Assembly (NCBI GenBank): GCA_963703145.1
Contig: OY969793.1
Location: forward strand, 2,480,001-2,544,000
Reading direction: 5' to 3'
DNA: 64,000 bases
Source: Bog-756 sp963703145
Lineage (GTDB): Bacteria > Actinomycetota > Acidimicrobiia > Acidimicrobiales > RAAP-2
Both the position numbers and the translations under genes were made by a program. Positions 33,127 to 42,098 of the stretch are shown here, one piece after another. The notes under the pieces were generated by a model. That model worked only from the letters and a program-made list of their open reading frames with translations, searched no databases and was not told the origin of the DNA. Position 1 is the first letter of the stretch. The number at the start of each line of letters is the position of its first letter.

Positions 33127-33648
33127 TCAGGCCAGGCGGGGCAGGAGCTCGGCACAGAGGTCCGAGAGCTCCTTGGCGCAGGACACGTAGACGGCGTCAT
33201 CGCCCCCCGCCGGGTCCTCGACGTCCTCCCACGACTCGACCTGGACTTCGGCGAGTCCGAGCGCCCGGATGCGGTCCACCAGGAGTAGGGGTCCATGGGG
33301 AAGATCACGGCACAGCCGTTTGAGCGAAGCGGTCTTGGCCGCAGCCCCGGGGTAGCGACGTCGCACGAACGCCACGTGCTCACCGGCCATGGCCAGGACG
33401 AGATCGGCCTCGTCGATATCGGCATCGGTCAGCTGGTGGCTCCGGTGGCCGTCGGCACTGAACCCGACCGATTCGAGGGCGTCTCTCGTCCTTCGGCTCA
33501 TGGGCTGGCCCTCGACGACGTGGGTCCCGGCGGTGACGATCCGGAGTGCGGCCGACTCCAGCATGGCGCCGGCCATCACCGACCGGGCGGCGTTGCCGGT
33601 GCAGAGCGTCAGCAGTCGCACACGTGGGTCGTCAGATCTCGGGGTCAT
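33127..33648 (-). CDS. Low-molecular-weight protein tyrosine phosphatase family protein
   Basis: A 173-residue protein with the P-loop LLTLCTGNAARSVMAGAML (Cys16 to Arg22, C-X5-R) near the N-terminus. A C-terminal ESWEDVEDPAGGDDAVY supplies the general-acid Asp of the DP motif, as in LMW phosphatases and related arsenate reductases. Tyr-phosphate or arsenate could be the substrate; the extended DP loop favours the phosphatase. Its ATG overlaps the MFS gene stop (ATGA), so the two are coupled. Confidence 0.82.
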   Translation of the reverse strand: MTPRSDDPRVRLLTLCTGNAARSVMAGAMLESAALRIVTAGTHVVEGQPMSRRTRDALESVGFSADGHRSHQLTDADIDEADLVLAMAGEHVAFVRRRYPGAAAKTASLKRLCRDLPHGPLLLVDRIRALGLAEVQVESWEDVEDPAGGDDAVYVSCAKELSDLCAELLPRLA

Positions 33649-34805
33649 CCCACCAGTGTTGCCGACTGATGTCCACGGCGTGGCAGGGTCCGCGACAGTC
33701 CAGTCGCCAGCGCCACCGTCGCGGTGAGGACCGGGATGACGAAGAGGGCGGTGCGCAGCGACGTGGACGACGCGATCCCACCCAGCACGACCGGTCCCAC
33801 CACGAATCCGGCCCATCCACACCCGGCCACGGCGGCCACGGCTCGGCCGGCGTGGACACCGCCGACCGAACCCGCCGCACTGAGGACCGTGGGCACCACG
33901 CAGCCGAGGCCGGCCCCGAGGCAGGCGAACCCGAACAGGACACTGGCCGGGCGATCGACCAGCAGCCCACCGGCAAACCCGACGGTGGCCCCGGCTGTCA
34001 GCATCGGGACCAGCCGGTCCGCGGGGAACCGGGTGAGGAGCCGGTTGCCCGACAGCCGGACGACCACCATGGCCAGGGCGTAGCCCGTATAGGCGAAGCC
34101 GGCGATCATCGGCACCACATGCAGCGAACCGTGCAGGTAGACCGCAGCCCAGTCGGCGGCTGCGCCCTCACACAGCATGTCGGCGAAGGCGATGGCGCCG
34201 AGAATGACGATTGTGCGTTGCCAGATCCCCACTCCGCCGGTCGATGAGTCCGAGGGCGTGGCCGCCGGGGCCGGGTCGTCGGGCAGCATCCGGGTAGTGA
34301 GCCAGCCGACGACGGCGAGGCCGGGGACAGCCAGGAGGAGCAGCTGGTTGCTCAACGACAGCCCGAGCCCGACGGCCAGCGCTCCGATGAGCGCACCGGC
34401 CAGTGCACCCACGCTCCATGACCCGTGGAATCCCGGCATCAGGACCCGGCCCGAGGCCCGCTCGACGGCGACGGCCTGGGTGTTCATCGACACGTCGAGA
34501 GCACCCTGGAAGAACCCCCAGAGCAGGAAGGCTACGAAGAACGAGGCCAGGGAGCCGCTCAGGCCGACGATCGGGCCCGACAGGCAGTAGCCGACCAGTG
34601 CCACCTGCACTAGGCGCCGGGCCCCAGTGGTCGGCAGGATCCGGCCGGCCACCACCATGGCGAGGACCGAGCCGAGCGGTGCCCCCAGCAGGGCCAGACC
34701 GAGAGAGCCGTCGCCCAGTCCGAGCTGCTCCTTCGCCTGGGGGATGTGCGCAGTCCACGAGGCGAAGAGCAGCCCGTGGATGAAGAACACCCCGATGACC
34801 GCCAC
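33645..34805 (-). CDS. Major facilitator superfamily transporter
   Basis: A 386-residue protein with about 12 membrane helices: VFFIHGLLFASWTAHIPQAKEQLG, then GAPLGSVLAMVVAGRILP with the MFS loop 2–3 position, and FQGALDVSMNTQAVAVE in the first half. The second half has IVILGAIAFADMLCEGAAADW, AMVVVRLSGNRLL and CGWAGFVVGPVVLGGI. The pattern resembles the FucP/YbjJ-like branch of MFS proteins that carry a polar helix-4 motif. GTG 34805 is the only usual start; helix 1 follows at once, so a start at CTG ~34866 inside the DeoR gene is possible. The substrate is not evident; it is downstream of a DeoR regulator. Confidence 0.8.
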   Translation of the reverse strand: MAVIGVFFIHGLLFASWTAHIPQAKEQLGLGDGSLGLALLGAPLGSVLAMVVAGRILPTTGARRLVQVALVGYCLSGPIVGLSGSLASFFVAFLLWGFFQGALDVSMNTQAVAVERASGRVLMPGFHGSWSVGALAGALIGALAVGLGLSLSNQLLLLAVPGLAVVGWLTTRMLPDDPAPAATPSDSSTGGVGIWQRTIVILGAIAFADMLCEGAAADWAAVYLHGSLHVVPMIAGFAYTGYALAMVVVRLSGNRLLTRFPADRLVPMLTAGATVGFAGGLLVDRPASVLFGFACLGAGLGCVVPTVLSAAGSVGGVHAGRAVAAVAGCGWAGFVVGPVVLGGIASSTSLRTALFVIPVLTATVALATGLSRTLPRRGHQSATLVG

Positions 34806-34864
34806 ACGCGACCAGGTATCGGCCGTAGTGGTGGCCGTCGTGGACCGGGGAGCGGAGGCGAGGC

Positions 34865-35623
34865 TCAGACGCGTCGTACGTCTACCCCGGCGGCGACCAG
34901 ATCGATCACGATCTGCTCATCGGCTGCCGCGTCGGTAAGGACGATGTCCACGTCGGCGAGGTCACAGACGTGCCCGAACGCCACCCGTCCCAGCTTGGAC
35001 GAGTCGGCGACGGCGATCACGCGCTGTGAGGCCTTGGCCGCGGCCCGCTTCACGACGGTCTCCGCCAGAAGATGGGTGGTGATGCCGGCCTTGGCATCGA
35101 TGCCGCACGGGCCCATCACACAGGTGTCGAACCGGAGCTGGGAGAACGCCCCCTCCGTGAGGGCACCCGTCAGGGACAGCTCCCCTGGACGGACCTCGCC
35201 CCCGGGCAGCAGGAGGTTGATGCCGGGGCACTCGTGGAGTTCGAACACCGGCCGGAGTGCCAACGGCATGACCGTCATCCGCCGCTGTCGGAGCGAGCGG
35301 GCGACCTCCATGGCCGTCGTGCCGCCGTCGAGGATGACGGTCTCGCCATCGGCCAGCAGCTCGGCGGCAGCGGCACCGATGGCAGCCTTGGCATCAGTGT
35401 GCTCCAGGGCCCTGATGCCGTAGGGGGTCTCCTCGGCACTCAAGAACACACTGACCGCACCACCGTGGACTCGGCGCAGGCCCCCGTTTCGTTCCAGCGA
35501 TTCCAGGTCCCTCCGCACGGTCATCTCCGAGCAACCCAGCTCCTCGGCCAGCTCACCGACCTGGACCCGGCTGCGCTCCTGGACCGTGCGTAGGATCATC
35601 TGCTGACGGATTTGAACATCCAT
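34865..35623 (-). CDS. DeoR/GlpR-family sugar-responsive regulator
   Basis: A 252-residue regulator. The DeoR helix-turn-helix lies at residues ~5–60 (RQQMILRTVQERSRVQVGELAEELGCSEMTVRRDLESL), followed by RRVHGGAV. The sugar-phosphate sensor domain has ADGETVILDGGTTAMEVARSL, DTCVMGPCGIDAKAGIT and AVADSSKLGRVAFGHV. ATG 35623 is preferred; a TTG at 35632 would add three residues. An inverted repeat lies directly upstream. It is divergent from a HAD hydrolase and is followed by MFS and phosphatase genes, which it may control. Confidence 0.88.
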   Translation of the reverse strand: MDVQIRQQMILRTVQERSRVQVGELAEELGCSEMTVRRDLESLERNGGLRRVHGGAVSVFLSAEETPYGIRALEHTDAKAAIGAAAAELLADGETVILDGGTTAMEVARSLRQRRMTVMPLALRPVFELHECPGINLLLPGGEVRPGELSLTGALTEGAFSQLRFDTCVMGPCGIDAKAGITTHLLAETVVKRAAAKASQRVIAVADSSKLGRVAFGHVCDLADVDIVLTDAAADEQIVIDLVAAGVDVRRV

Positions 35624-35624
35624 G

Positions 35625-35640
35625 ATGGTCAAACTACCAT
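35625..35640. promoter_or_regulatory. Inverted repeat between deoR-type and HAD genes, candidate operator
   Basis: ATGGT-N6-ACCAT is a perfect 5-bp inverted repeat immediately upstream of the regulator start and 14 bases before the HAD start. The position would let the DeoR protein control both directions. Binding is inferred from position only. Confidence 0.35.
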
Positions 35641-35653
35641 TTTATCTGTGAAT

Positions 35654-36313
35654 ATGCACACCGCAGATGTTCCCATTGAGGCCGTGGTCTTCGACGTCGG
35701 AGGCGTCCTGCTCGATTGGGATCCCCGCCACCTCTACCGCCACCTGTTCACCCACGACGCCGACATGGAGCGCTTCCTTGGCGAACTGTGCACCCCCGAC
35801 TGGCACGCGCCGCACGACGTGGGTGTGCCGGCGGCCGCCTCCTGTAAGGCGCTGGCATCGCGCCACCCTGACCGCGCCGACCTGATCTGGGCATGGTCGG
35901 AGCGCAGTGAGGAGATGATCGGAGGCGTCTTCGCCGAATCGGTCGAGATCCTCGGCGAGCTGGTGGAATCGGGAGTCCCCTGCTTCGCCCTCACGAACAT
36001 GGAGGCCGAGACCTACCCGCTTCGCCGGGAGCGCTACCCCTTCTTCGGTTGGTTCGACGGCACCGTCGTCTCGGGCCAGGAGGGCGTGGCGAAGCCCGAC
36101 CCCGAGATCTACCTCCGACTGCTCGACCGCTTCGGCTTGACCGCCCCGACCACCGTGATGATCGACAACACCGAAGAGAACCTCGTCGCTGCCGCCCGCC
36201 TCGGGATGCAGACGGTCTGGTTCCGCTCGTCGGCGCAGCTCCGAGCCGACCTGCGCGCCGCAGGGTTGTTCGACGGACGCCGGATGCTCTCGCGGGCGGA
36301 CCAGGCCGGCTGA
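35654..36313 (+). CDS. HAD-superfamily hydrolase
   Basis: A 219-residue HAD protein. Motif I is VVFDVGGVLLDWDPR, motif II FALTNMEAETYPLRRERY, motif III GVAKPDPEIYLRLLDRF and motif IV TVMIDNTEENLVAAARLGMQTVWF. The cap is a small helical bundle. This fits the HAD-IA branch containing haloacid dehalogenases, phosphoglycolate-like and sugar phosphatases. ATG 35654 is preferred; GTG 35648 is two codons upstream. Divergence from a DeoR regulator suggests a sugar-phosphate substrate. Confidence 0.86.
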   Translation: MHTADVPIEAVVFDVGGVLLDWDPRHLYRHLFTHDADMERFLGELCTPDWHAPHDVGVPAAASCKALASRHPDRADLIWAWSERSEEMIGGVFAESVEILGELVESGVPCFALTNMEAETYPLRRERYPFFGWFDGTVVSGQEGVAKPDPEIYLRLLDRFGLTAPTTVMIDNTEENLVAAARLGMQTVWFRSSAQLRADLRAAGLFDGRRMLSRADQAG

Positions 36314-36552
36314 CGGTCACCGATCTCCAGGTGTGCCCCGGGGGTCGGCAACTCACGTGTGGCCTGGCTGTCTGAACCGATATGGGAGACAGCGTGTAGA
36401 CAAGTGCTCCGTGGGACTCCGGTGACCCGGGTGGTTGGGCTACGCGTCGTTGGCCATAGTGCACGACCACGTGGCCCGGCCCCGATCAACCCGATGACTA
36501 CGCGGCGCTGAGCTCACGTACGACGGCCGTGAACGACAAAGGAGCATCCGAC

Positions 36553-37239
36553 ATGACCCTGACGCTGATCACCGGAGCCAACAAGGGACTCGGCTACGAG
36601 ACCGCCCGCCAACTGATCCAACGGGGACACACCGTCTATATCGGGTCCCGCAGCATCGAGCGGGGACAGTCGGCGGCGGCTGAACTCGGTGCCCGGTTCG
36701 TGCAGCTCGACGTCACCGATGACGCGTCGGTGGAGACCGCCATGGATGTGATCGACGAGAGTGCGGGCCACCTTGACGTCCTGGTCAACAACGCCGGCAT
36801 CAGCACCATGGCCGAGATCAGCGGCCCGCTGGCGCTCCACGTATTCGACACCAACGCGGTCGGAGTCATCCGCGTCACCGAGGCCGCACGTCCGCTGCTG
36901 GAACGGTCAGACAATCCGGTGGTGGTCAACGTCTCGAGTGCCCTCGGGTCGTTCTGGGCCGTCACCAACCCCGATCGCCGGCAGTTCCGCTTCCCTTCGA
37001 TCATCTACGGCGCGAGCAAAGCCGCCGTCTCGATGCTCACCGTTCAGTACGCCAAGGCCTTACCCGACATCAAATTCAATGCGGTGGAGCCCGGCTTCAC
37101 GGCGACTGAGCTGACGCCGGTCAGCGGGGCCGGCCAGCCTGTCGAGCAGGGCGCCGAGGTCATCGTGCGCCTGGCCTGCATCGGCAAGGACGGACCGACC
37201 GGCACCTTCCAGGAAGGTGGGGACGAGCTCCCCTGGTAG
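36553..37239 (+). CDS. Short-chain dehydrogenase/reductase
   Basis: A 228-residue classical SDR. The cofactor motif is LITGANKGLGYETARQL, followed by LDVTDDASVETAM, VLVNNAGIST (NNAG), VVNVSSALGSF (catalytic Ser) and IIYGASKAAVSML (YxxxK). The C-terminal GPTGTFQEGGDELPW resembles carbonyl-reductase-like SDRs that use NADPH. The ATG is set by an AAAGGAG site 8 bases upstream (36538–36544). The 239 bases before it, after the HAD gene, show no gene and no clear hairpin. Confidence 0.9.
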   Translation: MTLTLITGANKGLGYETARQLIQRGHTVYIGSRSIERGQSAAAELGARFVQLDVTDDASVETAMDVIDESAGHLDVLVNNAGISTMAEISGPLALHVFDTNAVGVIRVTEAARPLLERSDNPVVVNVSSALGSFWAVTNPDRRQFRFPSIIYGASKAAVSMLTVQYAKALPDIKFNAVEPGFTATELTPVSGAGQPVEQGAEVIVRLACIGKDGPTGTFQEGGDELPW

Positions 37240-37315
37240 TGCCCAGCATCGGACGCAGCGTCGCTCCGGACCGAATGGGAGCCGCCTGGCCAGCGAACCG
37301 AGCGCGCCCTGCCGT

Positions 37316-37684
37316 TCACGAATCCAGCCGCTCGTACAGCCATCCGGGTCGGGCCACCCGTGCCCCGAGGGCCTCAGCCTGCCGGCACAGTGCACGATCA
37401 GCCGACACCAGTGTGACCCGATCGTCCTCCTCGGCGATGACCGCCAAGAGAGCATCGTCACCGCTGGCGGGCGCATGAACGACGCTCACGCCGTCGACCA
37501 CCCCGGGATCGACACCGCCACGAGCCTTCCCTTCGAGAACCACAACAATCGGTTGAACCAGACGTCCGGCCTCTGCCGATGCACGGATTCGCTCCACGAA
37601 CGCCAGGGCTGCTCCTGGTCGATCCCGCCACCAGCCGTTCGGACGTGACCCGATGACGTTTGCGGCATCGATGAGAAGCACCAC
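37316..37684 (-). CDS. NYN-domain (PIN-like) putative RNase
   Basis: About 122 residues, starting VVLLIDAANVIGSRPNGWWR, which contains the first acidic metal ligand of NYN/PIN folds. PASGDDALLAVIAEEDDRVTLVSADRALCRQAEALGA supplies the following acidic pair and the ...VSADR.L motif. Small proteins of this shape occur across Actinobacteria and are predicted metal-dependent RNases. GTG 37684 or 37681 fits the domain boundary; an upstream ATG at 37783 would add a low-complexity tail. No antitoxin-like gene is adjacent. Confidence 0.7.
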   Translation of the reverse strand: MVLLIDAANVIGSRPNGWWRDRPGAALAFVERIRASAEAGRLVQPIVVVLEGKARGGVDPGVVDGVSVVHAPASGDDALLAVIAEEDDRVTLVSADRALCRQAEALGARVARPGWLYERLDS

Positions 37685-37907
37685 GCCAGTCTGCCTGGTT
37701 CGGCGAACCCGGTCCCCGCTCTCTCCAGCTGTCGATTGGGTGACCACCTGCGGTGGTCCGGGGTGGGGATGAATTGCACACACCGTCCTCTCTCAATGCG
37801 ACGGAGCTATCGATCGGTGAACTGCGAAGCCACAGTGGTGACGCGGTCAACCGTGTTGCTCACGAGAACCGATGGTGGTGCCCAATAATCCAACGCACGA
37901 CGGCTGC

Positions 37908-38507
37908 TCAAGTGGCCCTGAGCAACCCGAGGATGATGTGCTGCTCAGCCTTAGCCTCGGCGGACCCCGAACCACCGCGACCCGTTGTCAACGCGGCGAG
38001 ATCGAGTGGGGTCGAACCGCTGTCATTGGGGAGGCGCGGGTCGGCACCGGCGTGCAACAGCACCCCGACCGCAGCCGAGCATCGATTCCGGACGGCTCGA
38101 TGTAACGGAGTCACATCTCCGGCTGCTGCAGCATTGGGATCTGCGCCGGACTCGATGAGGAACGCGATCACATCACACTGGTCTGCCGGATTCCAGGTCG
38201 ACGAGGTGGGGTTGCCGATCACCGCAGCATGCAGGGGTTCGGCCCCACGCCGATTCCTTGCTCGAAGGCCGGCCCCACGAGCGAGCAGTGCTCGTGCCAT
38301 CTCCGAGTCGTAGCTGAATGCCGCGGCGTGCAGTGCGGTGTCGCCTTCGTAGACCTGAACGAAACGCTCAGCGAGGAAATATTCGTCGCTCCGGGCCAAA
38401 GGGGCGGTCGCCAGGGAAGGGGCGTCGGCCAGAAGTGCCCAGACCCTCTCGTGGTCACGGTGGGCTATCGCTCGAAAGAGCACCTTGCAGTCTGTCGAAC
38501 CACCCAC
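37908..38507 (-). CDS. Ankyrin-repeat protein
   Basis: A 199-residue protein with at least three ankyrin repeats: GDTALHAAAFSYDSEMARALLARGAGLRARN, GAEPLHAAVIGN...CDVIAFLIESGADPNAA and DVTPLHRAVRNRCSAAVGVLLHAGADPRLPN, ending in STPLDLAALTTG. There is no signal peptide. The start is GTG 38507. Ankyrin proteins are protein-binding scaffolds; the partner is not evident. It lies in a stretch whose base use is a little less GC-biased than its surroundings. Confidence 0.8.
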   Translation of the reverse strand: MGGSTDCKVLFRAIAHRDHERVWALLADAPSLATAPLARSDEYFLAERFVQVYEGDTALHAAAFSYDSEMARALLARGAGLRARNRRGAEPLHAAVIGNPTSSTWNPADQCDVIAFLIESGADPNAAAAGDVTPLHRAVRNRCSAAVGVLLHAGADPRLPNDSGSTPLDLAALTTGRGGSGSAEAKAEQHIILGLLRAT

Positions 38508-38681
38508 GGCACGATTCTTCCCGAAGGACCGGTTGCCTGCATGCCGCGAGCCGACACCAGCTCAGTGGCAGCAACGACCTCTGTTCGCCGGTGGCTTGCC
38601 GACAATGAATGAGTTGCGAGATGGGGTCGTCGGGTACGCGGTCGGACATTGCCGTCAGGGGACTGACGGCGAGGACTGCCG

Positions 38682-40149
38682 CTAGGAGCGGTCTGCTCGA
38701 GCTTGGACTGCCGCGTGGCGTCCGGAGCGCCGGCCGAAGAACGATCCGTCACCAAGACTGATCCCGCTGGCGTAGTGGTGGGCCGCGAGGCTGGCCGCGG
38801 TCCGGCCGACGGCGTACAGCCCCGACATGCGACGACCCTCGTGGTCGAGTACTGCACCATCGGGATCGGTGACGAGCCCACCGAGGGTGAAGGTCGCGTA
38901 GATCGCACCGTGATCGACGCGTAGGTCGATGGCGCCGATGCCGCTCGCCGGCGGTACACCGATGGGCTGTAAGAAGGGCGCCCTCTTGTGGAACGCCGGG
39001 TCGTCGCCACGGGTCGCGGCATCGTTGTATTCGCGCACCGTGCGAGCCAGGGCGTCAGGTCGAATTCCGATATCGGCAGCCAGTTCCTCAGGCGTGGCCG
39101 CGGCGTAACCGATCCTGAGCCCGATCGGATTCCGCTCGTGGATCACGTCATCGGTGATCATGTAGACGAAGCCGTCGTTGTCACACAGGGCGTGGAGCCC
39201 GATACGGCCGGTGTAGGCATCCTCGTTGATGAACCGCTCCCCATCGCGGTTGACGAGGATGCCGCGGGCGAGACGGTGGGGCGGCCCGAGTGGCAACGCA
39301 CATTCGAAGGTGCTGAGCCTGGTAGTGGCCGCTCCCGCACCGGCGCCCATGCGGATCCCGCTGCCATCATCGTTCGGGGTCCCGATTCGCCAGGCCGGGT
39401 CGGGGATGTGGGCCAGTGGGCAGTACTCCGCGACCATGGCTTCGTTGTGGATGAAGCCGCCAGTGGCCAGGATCACCCCGCCACGGATCCGGATAGCACG
39501 GGGCCCGTCATCGGTCCTCACCAGCACGCCGACGACGTTCCCGCTGTCGATGACCAGTGCCTCAGCTCGCGGCGTCGGCCACCACGCGGGCGCCGCTGGT
39601 GGAGACGGCGGCCCCGAGACGCTCCATGAGGAAGCCGCCGGCGGAGTCGACGTATTCCGGCTTGTGCCCGCGCGGCACGGGGACGGCCACTTCGTCAAAG
39701 GGATAGGAGTCTTCGCCGCCGCTGAAGAGCAGGCCGGCATCATCGGCCGATTCACGGTTCGGTTCGTCGCAGAATGATGCCCGGAATGGCACGCCGATCG
39801 AAACCAACCAATCAAAGTGGTCCGCCGAACCCTCGCAATAGGCGTCCAGGCGATCGTCGTCGACGTCGGGCCCAAGGGCAGCTCGGAGGAATGCCACCAT
39901 GTTCTCCGGCGAGTCCGTGAAGCCACAGGCGGTCTGGAGGGCTGTGCCGCCACCCAGATAGATAAGGCCACCGGAGTGGGCCGACGTCCCTCCCGGTTCC
40001 CCGCTGCGTTCAACAGCCACCACGTCCGCGCCTGCTTGGCGCGCCCCCATGACCGCCGACGCGCCGGCCACACCTAGGCCGACGACGACCACGTCGGTCG
40101 TCTCGTCGAAGTGGACCTCGCTGGCGTCGAGCGCCGGGGTCAGCTCCAT
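38682..40149 (-). pseudogene. FAD-dependent dehydrogenase (fumarate reductase/ketosteroid dehydrogenase-like), frameshifted
   Basis: The first ~192 residues from ATG 40149 hold the FAD motif VVVVGLGVAGASAVMGARQAG and GEPGGTSAHSGGLIYLGGGT. They run to GARVVADA and then a stop at 39562. The rest, AEALVIDSGNVVGVLVRTDD through ILATGGFIHNEAMVAEY, RFINEDAYTGR and a C-terminal YASGISLGDGSFFGR, continues in another frame to 38682. Skipping one base at about 39570 restores a single ~488-residue protein of the FAD_binding_2 family. The substrate may be a steroid or other ketone; the final GISLGDG FAD loop is intact. Real decay or sequence error cannot be told apart here. Confidence 0.78.
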
Positions 40150-40548
40150 CGCCTGCCCCGCACCTGGTCACTGTGCTGGAGCCCGACCCACCACCACCTC
40201 ATCGGTTGCCGGTCCATCGATGCAGTCCCAACCACGACTGGGCTGTCGGGCACCCTCTCGATCGAGAATTGGGGATGGCCAGCGCATCCCCAGAACGCAG
40301 CACCGACTCCTTGCCCATCAGCGCAGTATGCCAGTGATCACGCGGCGTCAGGAGTGCGGCGCCGTCGGTCGCGTCGGCCACCTCGTGTCTACGTTGAGAT
40401 GCAGCGCGCTGACCGTTTGGGCGGGGCCACCATCACCAGCGCGGCTCTCCGACCATCTTCCATGCCGTCACCTGCACACTGCGATGGGGAGCAGCAGCCC
40501 GCTGCTTCGAGGCTTCCAGCGACCCGCCCACGAGCAATCCCAGGCGGG
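40150..40548. other. Gene-poor 399-bp stretch
   Basis: No convincing coding frame is present; short frames on either strand lack known motifs and good starts. A 7-bp hairpin (GGGGATG/CATCCCC) lies at 40271–40291. Promoter elements for the flavoprotein gene should be here but none stands out. Confidence 0.5.
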
Positions 40549-41763
40549 CTACCTGATGTGCACCCCGGAGATGGCCCGGGCGATGATCAGGCGCTGGATC
40601 TCGCTGGTGCCCTCGAAGATGGTGTAGATCTTCGAGTCACGGTGCCACCGCTCGACCGGGTGCTCACGGATGTACCCGTAGCCACCCATGATCTGGATGG
40701 CCTCCTCGGTGACGTAGACCGCAGTCTCACCGGCGTAGAGCTTGGACATCGATCCCTCGCCGGCAGTGAACTCCTTGCCGTTGCGGCCCATCCACGATGC
40801 CCGCCAGATCAGGAGCCGAGAGGCGTCGATGCGGGTCTTCATGTCAGCCAACTTGAAGGCGATGGCCTGGTTCTCGATGATGGCCCGCCCGAATGCCTGG
40901 CGCTCCTTGGCGTAGTCGAGCGAGTACTCGTAGGCCGCCCTGGCGATGCCGAGCGCCTGGGCACCGACCGTGGGGCGGGATGCCTCAAAGGTCTTCATGG
41001 CCGCCTGGCTGGTGGAGCGCTTGCCTTCCCGGGCACGGGCCAGCTTCTCGTCGAGCTTGTCCTTGCCGCCGAGCAGGCAGTGGCCCGGCACCCGGCAGTT
41101 GTCGAGGATCACCTCGGCGGTGTGCGAGGCACGGATGCCCATCTTCTGGAACTTCTGGCCCTGGGAGAGCCCGGGGGTATTGGGCGGCACGATGAAGCTG
41201 GCCTGCCCCCGGGAGCCGAGATCAGGGTCGACCGAGGCCACCACCACGTGGATGTCGGCGATCCCGCCGTTGGTGATCCAGGTCTTGGTCCCGTTCAGGA
41301 CCCACTCGTCCTTGGCCTCGTCGTAGACGGCCCGGGTCCGCAGGGAGGACACGTCCGATCCGGCGTCGGGCTCGGAGACGGCGAAGGCGGCCAACTGGAT
41401 CTTCTCGGGCGTGCCGAAGCACTGGGGCCCCCACTCCATCAGCTGCTCGGGCGTGCCGTTAGCGGCGATGCCCGCCAGGCCCAGGGTGCTGCCAAAGATG
41501 GACAGGGCGATGCCCGCATCACCCCAGGAGAGCTCCTCGTTGGCGATGGGCATCAGCAGCCCGCTCTCGTCGAAGAACGCCTGGGTGATGAAGTCGAAGG
41601 AGTACAGCCCGATCTGGGCGGCCTCTTCGATGATGGGCCACGGGGTCTCCTCCCGCTCGTCCCACTCGTGACCTGCCGGACGAATGACGTTCTCCGAGAA
41701 GTCGTGCACCCACTTCTGGATCTGCAGTTGGTCCTCGTTGAGGTCCAAGGAGAATTCAGCCAT
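40549..41763 (-). CDS. Acyl-CoA dehydrogenase
   Basis: A 404-residue flavoenzyme. N-terminal helical domain: LDLNEDQLQIQKWVHDFSEN. Middle beta-domain: AFAVSEPDAGSDVSSLRTRA and TWITNGGIADIHVVVA. C-terminal domain: ERQAFGRAIIENQAIAFKLADM, QIMGGYGYIREHPVERWHRD and YTIFEGTSEIQRLIIAR, with the catalytic Glu in FEGTSE. It carries out alpha,beta-dehydrogenation of an acyl-CoA, passing electrons to ETF. A perfect palindrome ~110 bases upstream is a candidate operator. Confidence 0.93.
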   Translation of the reverse strand: MAEFSLDLNEDQLQIQKWVHDFSENVIRPAGHEWDEREETPWPIIEEAAQIGLYSFDFITQAFFDESGLLMPIANEELSWGDAGIALSIFGSTLGLAGIAANGTPEQLMEWGPQCFGTPEKIQLAAFAVSEPDAGSDVSSLRTRAVYDEAKDEWVLNGTKTWITNGGIADIHVVVASVDPDLGSRGQASFIVPPNTPGLSQGQKFQKMGIRASHTAEVILDNCRVPGHCLLGGKDKLDEKLARAREGKRSTSQAAMKTFEASRPTVGAQALGIARAAYEYSLDYAKERQAFGRAIIENQAIAFKLADMKTRIDASRLLIWRASWMGRNGKEFTAGEGSMSKLYAGETAVYVTEEAIQIMGGYGYIREHPVERWHRDSKIYTIFEGTSEIQRLIIARAISGVHIR

Positions 41764-42098
41764 TGGTTCCCTGCTCCGTTCCGGCCCTCGACGGGCCTGC
41801 CAGGTGTCGGCTCTTCCAACCCGTCCGGGATCCTCCCGGCGAGCGCCGCCGGGCAGACCGGCGCACTTACCTAGTTACTCAATAGTAACCACGATAGGGG
41901 ACGAGCGCCACCCGCGCGGTGATAGCGGGGATCTCCAGGAATTGAAGACCGGGCGGGAGCAGGAAGCGAGGCTTCCCGCAGCCCGGCGGACGGGCGTGAC
42001 CCGGCCGGAAGCCTCGGCGGGGTTGGCAGGACCGGGCGCGCTGGCACCCAACCGGGGCCCAGGGGGTGGCAGGCCGTGAGGCTTGGGGGAAGCTGGCC
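41764..42098. other. Intergenic stretch upstream of acyl-CoA dehydrogenase
   Basis: A 335-bp gap holding the promoter region of the acyl-CoA dehydrogenase and the 3' side of cspA. Apart from the palindrome at 41874–41889, no gene or strong hairpin was recognised. Confidence 0.5.
41874..41889. promoter_or_regulatory. Perfect palindrome, candidate TetR-type operator
   Basis: GTTACT-CAAT-AGTAAC is a perfect 6-bp inverted repeat with a 4-base centre, standing out in a GC-rich background. It lies ~110 bases upstream of the acyl-CoA dehydrogenase ATG. TetR-family repressors of fatty-acid degradation use sites of this size; the regulator is not known here. Confidence 0.5.
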
